In this document: piece by piece, positions 40,798 to 48,337 of the stretch
How positions within the stretch are numbered: the stretch's first letter is position 1
How the letters are laid out: every line of letters begins with the position of its first letter
Assembly (NCBI GenBank): GCA_048498035.1
Contig: JBEHYT010000018.1
Coordinates: 1 to 64,000 of the forward strand
Direction of reading: 5' to 3'
DNA length: 64,000 bases
Source of the DNA: CADEDV01 sp048498035
Lineage (GTDB): Bacteria; Bacteroidota; Bacteroidia; Chitinophagales; Chitinophagaceae
Program-made: the position numbers and the translations under genes
Notes under the pieces: model-generated
What the model was told of the DNA's origin: nothing
Databases searched by the model: none
What the model saw: only the letters and a program-made list of their open reading frames with translations

Positions 40798-41730
40798 ATG
40801 AGATTGACGGTTGCATTTTTTAAACTGGTCCGCTTACCCAATCTCATTTTTATCGCATTGGCGCAATGCCTGTTTCAATTTTGTATTTACCGGCCCCTGG
40901 CCGGAACGCCGCAGGATAACGCGGACCTTGTTCAATTTATCCTGTTGCTGATGGCATCGCTTTTCATTGCTGCGGCAGGATATGTGATCAACGATTATTT
41001 TGATATTAATATTGACGAGGTCAATAAGCCGGAAAAGATGGTTGTTGACCGGCATATCCATCGCAGGTGGGCGATTGCCTGGCATTTTGTGCTCAGCACA
41101 ACAGGTGTGCTGCTTACTTTTTTTGCCCTTCCATTTGCGCAAAAATGGTATTTGGTGCTTGCTAATCTTCTCTGTGTTGCACTGCTTTGGTTTTATTCCA
41201 CCAATTTCAAAAAAAGCCTGTTGGTGGGTAATGTGGTAATATCATTGCTAACCGCATGGACGATCCTCATCATCTTTTTTTCAAAAGTAAGCCTGGCCGA
41301 TGCATTTGGGCTGGGAGAAACGCCGCATCATAAGTTTTTTCGCCTGGCCATCCTGTATGCGGGGTTTGCATTTGTAAGTTCCTTGATACGGGAAGCCGTA
41401 AAGGATATGGAAGACCTGGCCGGTGACGCCCGGTATGGATGCAAAACAATGCCGATCGTTTGGGGGGTGAATGCCACCAAAGTGTATGTGGCAGTTTGGC
41501 TGGTGGTGTTGATCGCATCCCTTGTTATTGTGCAGGCGTACATCTTACAATTTAAATGGTGGATACCGGTGGTATACAGTGTGGCGTTGGTGATTCTGCC
41601 GCTGCTATGGATATTTACCCGGTTGTTTGCGGCGCAAACACCGGCTGATTTTCACAGGCTGAGCAATTGGATCAAGCTGGTAATGCTAACCGGTATTTTA
41701 TCAATGTCGTTTTTCTATTTTTATCTATGA
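40798..41730 (+). CDS. UbiA-family prenyltransferase, geranylgeranylglycerol-phosphate type
   Basis: A 310-residue integral membrane enzyme with about nine TM segments. Both Asp-rich motifs are present: NDYFDINIDEVNKPEK (about 66-81) and DMEDLAGDARYG (about 205-216). The sequence around them is like the Bacteroidota proteins annotated as (S)-2,3-di-O-geranylgeranylglyceryl phosphate synthase. MenA or UbiA quinone roles are the alternative. The start is the ATG at 40798, preceded by TAACTTTC at 40776-40783; an in-frame upstream start overlaps kdsC. Its stop overlaps the maf start as ATGA. Confidence 0.88.
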   Translation: MRLTVAFFKLVRLPNLIFIALAQCLFQFCIYRPLAGTPQDNADLVQFILLLMASLFIAAAGYVINDYFDINIDEVNKPEKMVVDRHIHRRWAIAWHFVLSTTGVLLTFFALPFAQKWYLVLANLLCVALLWFYSTNFKKSLLVGNVVISLLTAWTILIIFFSKVSLADAFGLGETPHHKFFRLAILYAGFAFVSSLIREAVKDMEDLAGDARYGCKTMPIVWGVNATKVYVAVWLVVLIASLVIVQAYILQFKWWIPVVYSVALVILPLLWIFTRLFAAQTPADFHRLSNWIKLVMLTGILSMSFFYFYL

Positions 41731-42287
41731 ACCCGATTATTCTCGCTTCACAGAGTCCGCGCAGAAAGCAGTTGCTGGAATGGGCCGAAGTTCCGTTTGA
41801 TATTATTGTAAGCGATACCGATGAGCGCTTTCCACCAGGTCTTCCGCCGGAAGAAGTGGCCGTGTATATTGCAAAAAATAAAGCGTTGGCCGTGCAGGAA
41901 ATAAAGGGAAATGATAAACCCATCCTGGCTGCCGATACGATTGTAGTATTAGGGGATGCTATTATTGGTAAACCTGTACACCGGGAAGAAGCAGTAAGTA
42001 TATTATTGGCCCTTGCAGGCCAGCAGCACCGTGTGATCACCGGCGTGGTGATCCGGCAGGGAGAAAAGGAAATTTCATTTGCAGATGTCACGGAAGTGGA
42101 ATTTCATGATCTGAGCCTGAAGCAGATCGAATTTTATGTTGATAAATACAAACCTTACGATAAGGCCGGTGCCTATGCCATCCAGGAATGGATTGGAGTA
42201 GTGGGTATAAAATCCATCCGCGGTGATTTTTACAATGTAATGGGATTGCCCATTAGCAGGGTGGTACAACATCTCCAACGTTTCTAA
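41727..42287 (+). CDS. maf: Maf-like nucleotide pyrophosphatase
   Basis: A 186-residue house-cleaning enzyme that hydrolyses non-canonical or methylated NTPs (dTTP/UTP class by pattern). Seen: SQSPRRKQLLEWAEV at the N-terminus, the catalytic Asp in LAADTIVVLG, GKP and the C-terminal GAYAIQEWIG and GLPIS. It overlaps the ubiA-like stop by four bases, so translation is coupled. Confidence 0.93.
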   Translation: MNPIILASQSPRRKQLLEWAEVPFDIIVSDTDERFPPGLPPEEVAVYIAKNKALAVQEIKGNDKPILAADTIVVLGDAIIGKPVHREEAVSILLALAGQQHRVITGVVIRQGEKEISFADVTEVEFHDLSLKQIEFYVDKYKPYDKAGAYAIQEWIGVVGIKSIRGDFYNVMGLPISRVVQHLQRF

Positions 42288-42357
42288 TCCTTTTTTTCCC
42301 GGATTTTTCCGTTAAAACAACTTGGAATCGGCCAGAGGCCCGAGTTATCTTCATTTC

Positions 42358-43665
42358 ATGATGGTACGGGAACCGTACCGAAAAGGGGAAGAAGTGGTGA
42401 CGGAGCGGTTATTACAATATATCTGGCAGTTTCAATACTACAACAATGGAATGTTACAAACGGTACAGGGTGAAAAACTGTTTATTCATTCGGCAGGGTT
42501 ATTTAATACCAACCAGGGGCCCGATTTTTTAAATGCCCGGATACGCATTGCAGATACAATATGGGCCGGTCATATAGAGCTGCATCTCAAAACCTCTGAG
42601 TGGTTGCGACATGGGCACCAGGAAGATGCAAATTATAACAATGTAATTCTTCATGTCGTTTGGGAGCATGACGCAGAGGTGAATAACGTTCCGGTACTGG
42701 AACTGGGCGGAAGGGTGGCCGGGATGCTGCTGGAACGCTATGAAGAATTGATGCACAAGAGAGGATTTATTCCCTGCCAGAACAGCATTGGCAGAATTTC
42801 TGGGCTGGCCTGGGAACACTGGAAGTTACGCATGGTAGCTGAGCGCCTTACCCGTAAAGCGCAGCGGCTGCAGGGCTACCTGCAGGCAAACAGGCAGCAT
42901 TGGGAAGAGGCATTTTGGTGGTTGCTGGCGCGAAATTTCGGGATGCGCGTCAACGCAGAAGCGTTTGAACAGGTGGCGCGCTCCATACCATACGGAGTGC
43001 TGCGAAAAGAAAGCGCTTCCCAACTGCAACTGGAGGCGCTACTGATGGGGCAGGCGGGATTGCTCGCCAGGAAAAGACACGACAACCATCCAAAATTATT
43101 GCAGCAGGAATATCGCTTTCAACAACATAAATATGGGATTCATCCGGCACCAATTCCCGTTCATTTTTTGCGAATGCGTCCTGGCAATTTTCCAACAGTT
43201 AGGCTGGCGCAACTGGCGGCGTTATTAACTGCAAGAGAGTCGCTTTTTTCCGCTATTCGCGCTATTACGAAAATTGAGGATTTGCGGACGCTTTTAACTG
43301 TCCAGGCCGCTTCCTATTGGGATGATCATTATCGGTTTGACGAGCCATCCGTTCACCAGCCCAAACGCATCGGGCGCGCGTTGGCAGACGGTATTATCAT
43401 CAATACAATTGTACCCGCGCTTTTTGCGTATGGGCTACATACAGGTGAAGACAGTTTCCGGGAGCGCGTTATCGAATGGCTTGCGGCGCTTCATCCCGAG
43501 ATCAATTCTACGGTGCAGGGTTTTGAATCCATCGGACTTCATGTGCAGCACGCCCTGGATTCACAGGCACTGCTGGAACTGAAAAGCAATTACTGCGATC
43601 AACAGCGGTGCCTGAAATGCACAGTTGGAAATATGCTGTTGCAACCAGGTTTAGATCCCGAATAA
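42358..43665 (+). CDS. DUF2851 family protein
   Basis: A 435-residue protein of unknown function found mainly in Bacteroidota. The signature is ERLLQYIWQFQYYN followed by LFNTNQGPDFLNARIRI and HVVWEHDAEVNNVPVLELGGRV. The C-terminus has a Cys cluster (NYCDQQRCLKCTVG) that could bind metal. I took the ATG at 42358; homologues usually begin nearer the ERLL motif, and a GTG 12 codons in is possible. It ends the fdx to DUF2851 gene run and is followed by a strong hairpin. Confidence 0.88.
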   Translation: MMVREPYRKGEEVVTERLLQYIWQFQYYNNGMLQTVQGEKLFIHSAGLFNTNQGPDFLNARIRIADTIWAGHIELHLKTSEWLRHGHQEDANYNNVILHVVWEHDAEVNNVPVLELGGRVAGMLLERYEELMHKRGFIPCQNSIGRISGLAWEHWKLRMVAERLTRKAQRLQGYLQANRQHWEEAFWWLLARNFGMRVNAEAFEQVARSIPYGVLRKESASQLQLEALLMGQAGLLARKRHDNHPKLLQQEYRFQQHKYGIHPAPIPVHFLRMRPGNFPTVRLAQLAALLTARESLFSAIRAITKIEDLRTLLTVQAASYWDDHYRFDEPSVHQPKRIGRALADGIIINTIVPALFAYGLHTGEDSFRERVIEWLAALHPEINSTVQGFESIGLHVQHALDSQALLELKSNYCDQQRCLKCTVGNMLLQPGLDPE

Positions 43666-43671
43666 AAGGAA

Positions 43672-43705
43672 CCGGCGGCAGATCCCGGAAGATCTGCCAG
43701 GCCGG
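43672..43705. terminator. Strong hairpin between convergent genes, no T run
   Basis: CCGGC plus GGCAGATC pair with GATCTGCC plus GCCGG (13 bp with a two-base bulge) around CCGGAA. There is no T tract on either strand, so it may be an RNA-stabilising 3' structure or a weak terminator. Confidence 0.65.
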
Positions 43706-43722
43706 AACCGGGTGGATGAAAG

Positions 43723-45090
43723 CTATTGTTTGATGACGGTTTGCGAAAGGAACTTCTTGTCCGTTGCCACGTGTACCACGTACATACCGGCGGCAATGCT
43801 CTCCCGAAAATCGATCGTCACCAGTTGGCTGCGTGGCTGTATCGTATAACGGATGGGAATAGCTCTCCCTGTAACATCCGTTACGGATACGCTTTGGGCC
43901 ACGAGATTTTCCGGGTAGCGCACAAAAAACTGTCGATTAAACGGCACCGGGTAGATCACCAGTTGACCGGGCGCTATCGTGGCGGCTTTAATGATTTTAC
44001 TTTGAACATACCTGCCATCCTCACTGCTAAAATCAACGCGGTAAAAATTGGATCCCGTAAAAGGATGATCATCGGTAAAAGACCAGTTGGTGGCGGCACG
44101 GGAATTAACGGGCAGGCTATCTACCACACGAAAGTTGTTGCCATCCGGCGAATGCATGATGCGGAAACGGCCGGCGGGAGCGGGGTTAGACAAATCCCAC
44201 GTAAGCGTGTTGCCGCCATAACGATTTGCATGAACGTCTATCTGGCTGAATTCAACGCTTAGTAGAAGTAGAGATGGACAACCACTGCAGTTCGAAAAGA
44301 CCTCCGCATCGCCCCAGTTATTGGGTTGGCACCCAAAAGGAATGCAACCGCTATCGGAATGATGCGTAGCAGGCAGGCAAACCAGTAAGCCTTTGTTGCT
44401 CGTGAGCCTGGAAAAAAACTGCGAGAACTGGAACACATGCAAACAGGCCGTTCCGGTTGGAACGGAATAGCTGTTCGCAATTTTATTGATCAGAATGGCC
44501 ATTCGGGTAGTGCTGCCATTGCCAAGGCAAACTGCATTTGGAGAAGACTGGGCATCGGTGATGATTCCCCAGGCATCTGTTTGCCCATTGTTAACAAACC
44601 AGGAATCTGTATTGTTGATGACGAGGTATTGATTACTCATTGTAAAAACAGAAGTATTAAGCGCGTTGATAAGAAGATTGGGTTGTAAACTGCTGGCGTG
44701 ACCGCCTTCCAGTGAAAGGTTTCGTTGCACTTCCAGTGTGCCGTAATTGTAAATGGCGCAGTTGCCCTGCAACTGCAATCCTGCGCCAATACCCGATCCG
44801 ATCACGAAGCGTGCACCGGCATTTATAAAAATGACACCGTCTGTCATGTAAAACTTGTCTACCGTAAGATCACCCGCAACTACCAGCGTACCGCCGCTTA
44901 ACGTAAGACTGTTGAAGGTGGTGGCTGATCCCGAAAACCAGCGGGTGTTGGCGCTGGTGATGTTTTCGTTATCAACTGCTGCTATTTCGGTTCCATTGGC
45001 AATGGGCGCCGGTGGGGGAGAGATGCATTGGGAATAGAGCAGTACAGGACATAGTGAAGCAAACAGGAAAGAGATGAGAAGGGCTTTCAT
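43723..45090 (-). CDS. Secreted protein with T9SS type A C-terminal sorting domain
   Basis: A 455-residue cell-surface or secreted protein. A signal peptide (about 1-20) is followed by a repetitive right-handed helix-like or adhesin-like region (about 35-180, SGGTLVVAGDLTVDKFYM, GNCAIYNYGTLEVQRN) and a Cys-rich stretch (about 215-275). The last 80 residues form the type A sorting domain (LVIYPVPFNRQFFVRYPE to AAGMYVVHVATDKKFLSQTVIKQ), which directs export by the type IX secretion system. Ligand and function are unknown. Confidence 0.9.
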   Translation of the reverse strand: MKALLISFLFASLCPVLLYSQCISPPPAPIANGTEIAAVDNENITSANTRWFSGSATTFNSLTLSGGTLVVAGDLTVDKFYMTDGVIFINAGARFVIGSGIGAGLQLQGNCAIYNYGTLEVQRNLSLEGGHASSLQPNLLINALNTSVFTMSNQYLVINNTDSWFVNNGQTDAWGIITDAQSSPNAVCLGNGSTTRMAILINKIANSYSVPTGTACLHVFQFSQFFSRLTSNKGLLVCLPATHHSDSGCIPFGCQPNNWGDAEVFSNCSGCPSLLLLSVEFSQIDVHANRYGGNTLTWDLSNPAPAGRFRIMHSPDGNNFRVVDSLPVNSRAATNWSFTDDHPFTGSNFYRVDFSSEDGRYVQSKIIKAATIAPGQLVIYPVPFNRQFFVRYPENLVAQSVSVTDVTGRAIPIRYTIQPRSQLVTIDFRESIAAGMYVVHVATDKKFLSQTVIKQ

Positions 45091-45254
45091 GAGAAGGATG
45101 ATTTTCGTTGCGCCATCATCCGGCTTACCAGCACAACAGTGTTACCGGCCCTGGTTAAGCATAGGATCTAGTGGCAGGAAATGGATATTAACACCGAAAA
45201 GCTACAAGATGTGATGAGACACGGCAACTGCTTGCGACGCAATCAACGCAAAAC

Positions 45255-45268
45255 GTGCATGAACTGCC
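45255..45268 (+). repeat. Direct repeat copy 1 flanking the LytTR gene
   Basis: GTGCATGAACTGCC, 28 bases past the LytTR stop codon. It matches 13 of 14 bases of the copy at 46085-46098. Confidence 0.5.
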
Positions 45269-45295
45269 CGAAAAGCGGCATGAAAAAGATGAGAA

Positions 45296-46000
45296 TTATT
45301 TACCAAGCCATTGTTTAAAACCATTAACACGTTTTCGGCTTACAATTACTTCTTTTTCACTTGCAGGAGAAAGATAAAGTTTGAGCCTGTTGCCAAAATA
45401 CGCATGTATTTCGCGTACTGTTGCGAGAGAAATGATAAACGACCGGTTGATACGGAAGAAAGAAACCGGCGATAACATTTTTTCCAGTTGCTCGATGCGA
45501 TATTCCAGTAAAAACTTCTGGTTATCATGTGTACGCAGGTAAATAAAGCGTTCATGCGAAAAAAAATAGGCGACGTTACCAATAGGAATTGACAGGAGAC
45601 GTTGTCCCTGCTTAACAAGAAACCTCTCTTTGAAACGGGTCTGTTGGGCAGACTGGTTGCCCCTTAAATGTTCAAAGTTTAGTAAACGCTCTTCAACAGC
45701 AGGATGCTGATCAAGGAGCTGCCGGATGGTTTTGTAACGAAGCGCTGCGAAATTAACCGGGCCCCGGGTGGTGGTGAACGTTACAATGGCTCTCATCTCG
45801 CGCGCTGCCAACGGCAGCCCTGGTAATACAGCATGGTTAGCGAGGATCAGGTCGGGAATGGAATTGCGGGTGAGCCATTCTGCTGCGTCCTGTATAGAAG
45901 GAGCGATGCCCACAACGCGGATGCTCTCATCAACTATTGCAAGTATGTCCGTAATTTTTTCGGCAATTCCCTTTTCGTATTCGATCACCAATACCGTCAT
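45296..46000 (-). CDS. LytTR-type transcriptional regulator with a degenerate receiver domain
   Basis: A 234-residue protein. The N-terminal 115 residues keep the receiver fold, but the phosphoacceptor Asp is Asn55 (DLILANHAVLPG), the acidic pocket has Tyr8 (EYEK), and the conserved Lys is not found. The C-terminal LytTR DNA-binding domain (about 128-232) is intact (KQGQRLLSIPIGNVAYFFSHE, FFRINRSFIISL). It therefore should act without standard phosphorylation. No LytS-type kinase is adjacent. A 14-base direct repeat flanks the gene. Confidence 0.9.
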   Translation of the reverse strand: MTVLVIEYEKGIAEKITDILAIVDESIRVVGIAPSIQDAAEWLTRNSIPDLILANHAVLPGLPLAAREMRAIVTFTTTRGPVNFAALRYKTIRQLLDQHPAVEERLLNFEHLRGNQSAQQTRFKERFLVKQGQRLLSIPIGNVAYFFSHERFIYLRTHDNQKFLLEYRIEQLEKMLSPVSFFRINRSFIISLATVREIHAYFGNRLKLYLSPASEKEVIVSRKRVNGFKQWLGK

Positions 46001-46084
46001 ATCATTCCCGTTCGGATGCTGAACGGCAAAGTTGACGGGAAGTAACTATAAATAAAACTATAGCAGCACCAACTGCCCAAAGAT

Positions 46085-46098
46085 GTGAATGAACTGCC
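46085..46098 (+). repeat. Direct repeat copy 2 flanking the LytTR gene
   Basis: GTGAATGAACTGCC, 85 bases upstream of the LytTR start. It could be a protein-binding site upstream of the regulator gene. Confidence 0.5.
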
Positions 46099-46120
46099 TC
46101 TGCGCAACTCGTATCACTAC

Positions 46121-46534
46121 TCAGGACCAGGCACCCCAGTCGATTTTCACCTCAATGTCCGGGTGAATGCTGCGGATAACAGGACAGGTATCCGCCGTAT
46201 GCTTGAGTATTTCTTTTGTTTTGGTCTCTAACTGCTGCAGGGATTCAGGAATGTGAAAGCTGATCTCAATGCCTCCCACGCGACGCGGATCAGCTTTCAT
46301 GATCTTTAGCACATCGGCCTTCAGCTCATTCAGGTCAAACCCCATGGAACGGGCTTTAATTCCCATAACGGTTACCATACAAGTGGCCAGGGAGGTCGCC
46401 AACAGGTCTGTGGGAGAAAAACGCTCCCCTTTTCCGTTATTGTCAACCGGTGCATCCGTTTCTATGGCAGAGCCGCTTTTCAGATGGGTACAGGTAGTGC
46501 GGAGATCGCCGTTATAAACAACTGTTGAGGTCAT
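46121..46534 (-). CDS. OsmC family peroxiredoxin-like protein
   Basis: A 137-residue OsmC/Ohr-fold protein that may reduce organic hydroperoxides. Two Cys are visible in the expected helices: C52 (LATSLATCMVT) and C117 (TADTCPVIRSI). The arrangement of YhfA-like rather than Ohr proteins fits the motif around NGKGERFSPTDLL. Its promoter appears to share a symmetric -7 box with the divergent gene. Confidence 0.9.
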   Translation of the reverse strand: MTSTVVYNGDLRTTCTHLKSGSAIETDAPVDNNGKGERFSPTDLLATSLATCMVTVMGIKARSMGFDLNELKADVLKIMKADPRRVGGIEISFHIPESLQQLETKTKEILKHTADTCPVIRSIHPDIEVKIDWGAWS

Positions 46535-46548
46535 TCCAATTTTTGCCC

Positions 46549-46556
46549 TAAATTTA
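46549..46556. promoter_or_regulatory. Symmetric -7 box shared by divergent genes
   Basis: TAAATTTA is its own reverse complement and is one base from TAnnTTTG on both strands. It lies 14 bases from the OsmC ATG on one side and 28 bases from the GTG start on the other. Confidence 0.45.
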
Positions 46557-46584
46557 CGTTAGTAATGTAATCAAACAGTTTGGT

Positions 46585-47382
46585 GTGAAGAAACTAAGTC
46601 TTTTATTCGTAATTGCTGCCATCGCGCTGGGAACGCATGCCCAGGATTCCGTTTATAGCAAGCGGGACCAGAAAGAAATGCGTCGCCAGAAGATCAATGC
46701 CCGCATTCGCCAGGCCGAAGAAGGCACGCTGGTGTTCAGGAAACAAAGCATTTTTGGGATCCAGGCCAAAACCGACGGTTACGGCGGCTTTTATGAGCTT
46801 GGATTTATGAAAACCAACCGGAAAACCAATATTTTCCGCCTGGATATCACAGAAACCAAACTGGCCAAAGAGGAAAAACAGCTTGATGGCGGCTTTTTCT
46901 TCGGAAATCCTTACATAAAAGGAAAAATTAATTACTTCTATCCCGTTACCCTCGGTTTTGGTCAGCAGGTTATCCTCGGACAAAAAGGGAACAAAAACGG
47001 GGTGGCTGTTGCCGCCATCTATAACGCCGGACTTTCGCTCGGCCTGCTTCGGCCTTACTACATTACGATCAATAATACCGCCACCAACGAAACGGAAACC
47101 ATCAAATACACCGGCGACAACGAAACCGAATTCCTGAGCAACAGCGTCATCAGCGGCGGCGGCTTTGGGAAAGGATGGAGCGAGATCAAGATGAAACCGG
47201 GCGCCTTTGCCAAAATAGCCATGCGGTTTGACTCAGGGCGGTTTAATGAAACGGTGTCCGGGCTGGAAATAGGCATGAGTATCGAATATTATAGCTCCAA
47301 AATCCCCATCATGCTCTACCAGAAGGATAAAAACGCCTTCTTCCAGGGCTATATCGCCTTCATGTTTGGCAAGCGTAAATGA
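46585..47382 (+). CDS. Exported protein of unknown function upstream of lipA
   Basis: A 265-residue protein with a signal peptide (about 1-19). The mature part has an N-terminal basic helix (KRDQKEMRRQKINARIRQAE) and then alternating beta-strand pattern with Gly/Phe/Tyr (YGGFYELGFMKTNRKTNIF), ending FMFGKRK, consistent with a small outer-membrane barrel. Start codon is GTG at 46585; no in-frame ATG precedes it. No family is recognised. The promoter of lipA lies within its last codons. Confidence 0.78.
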   Translation: MKKLSLLFVIAAIALGTHAQDSVYSKRDQKEMRRQKINARIRQAEEGTLVFRKQSIFGIQAKTDGYGGFYELGFMKTNRKTNIFRLDITETKLAKEEKQLDGGFFFGNPYIKGKINYFYPVTLGFGQQVILGQKGNKNGVAVAAIYNAGLSLGLLRPYYITINNTATNETETIKYTGDNETEFLSNSVISGGGFGKGWSEIKMKPGAFAKIAMRFDSGRFNETVSGLEIGMSIEYYSSKIPIMLYQKDKNAFFQGYIAFMFGKRK

Positions 47383-47396
47383 TAAGCTTATTTTTG
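47365..47396 (+). promoter_or_regulatory. Consensus promoter of lipA (leaderless candidate)
   Basis: TTTG at 47365-47368, 20-base spacer, TATTTTTG at 47389-47396: an exact match to the Bacteroidota housekeeping promoter. The ATG at 47401 begins four bases after the -7 box. Confidence 0.75.
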
Positions 47397-47400
47397 CAGG

Positions 47401-48321
47401 ATGATCGAACTCCCGGTAGTCCCGAATAATAGCGAAGTAGAAACGCGAGTTAAGAAGCCCGACTGGCTTCGGGTAAAACTTCCCATCGGGGAAAATTACA
47501 AGCACGTCCGCAGTCTTGTTGATAATCATAAACTGCATACTATCTGCGAAAGCGGAAACTGCCCCAATATGGGTGAATGCTGGGGCGCCGGCACTGCTAC
47601 ATTCATGATCCTGGGCAACACCTGCACCCGCAGTTGCGGATTCTGCGCTGTAGCAACGGGAAGGCCGGAGCCGGTGGATTGGGACGAACCACAACGCGTG
47701 GCCGAAGCGATCTACCTGATGAAGGTAAAGCACGCCGTGATCACCTCGGTAGACCGGGATGAACTGAAAGACGGCGGTTCCATCATCTGGCAAAATACGA
47801 TCCGGGCGGTAAAATCACTGAATCCGGATACTACACTCGAAACACTGATCCCCGATTTTAAAGGGAAAAAAGAAGACATTCAACGCGTTATAGAAGCGGC
47901 ACCTGAGGTTGTATCACATAATATAGAAACCGTGGAGCGCCTTACCCGCCAGGTTCGCATCCAGGCCAAATACTGGCGCAGTATGGAAGTGATACGTACG
48001 TTGAAAGAAGGTGGCCGAAGAACAAAAAGCGGCATCATGCTCGGCCTTGGAGAAACCAAAGACGAAGTGATACAAACGCTGCGCGATCTACAGGCGAATG
48101 GTTGCGATGTAGTAACCATCGGTCAGTACCTGCAACCTACCAAAAAGCACCTTCCGGTACAACGATTCGTTCATCCCGATGAATTTGCAGAATATCGTGA
48201 ACTGGGATATCAAATGGGTCTTGATTATGTAGAAAGTGGACCGCTTGTTCGCTCTTCCTACCATAGTGAACGCCATGTTATAGCAGGCCTTGGCCGGCAG
48301 GAGTGGCTCGCAAAACAATAA
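47401..48321 (+). CDS. lipA: Lipoyl synthase
   Basis: Radical-SAM enzyme that inserts two sulfurs into octanoyl groups on E2 and GcvH proteins. The 306-residue protein has the auxiliary cluster ligands C49, C54 and C60 (CESGNCPNMGEC) and the radical-SAM cluster C75, C79 and C82 (CTRSCGFC). The C-terminal serine ligand stretch RSSYHSERH is also present. lipB is not adjacent. It serves pyruvate dehydrogenase, whose E1 beta subunit is encoded at 20968. Confidence 0.97.
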   Translation: MIELPVVPNNSEVETRVKKPDWLRVKLPIGENYKHVRSLVDNHKLHTICESGNCPNMGECWGAGTATFMILGNTCTRSCGFCAVATGRPEPVDWDEPQRVAEAIYLMKVKHAVITSVDRDELKDGGSIIWQNTIRAVKSLNPDTTLETLIPDFKGKKEDIQRVIEAAPEVVSHNIETVERLTRQVRIQAKYWRSMEVIRTLKEGGRRTKSGIMLGLGETKDEVIQTLRDLQANGCDVVTIGQYLQPTKKHLPVQRFVHPDEFAEYRELGYQMGLDYVESGPLVRSSYHSERHVIAGLGRQEWLAKQ

Positions 48322-48337
48322 CCCGGAAACGGATGGA

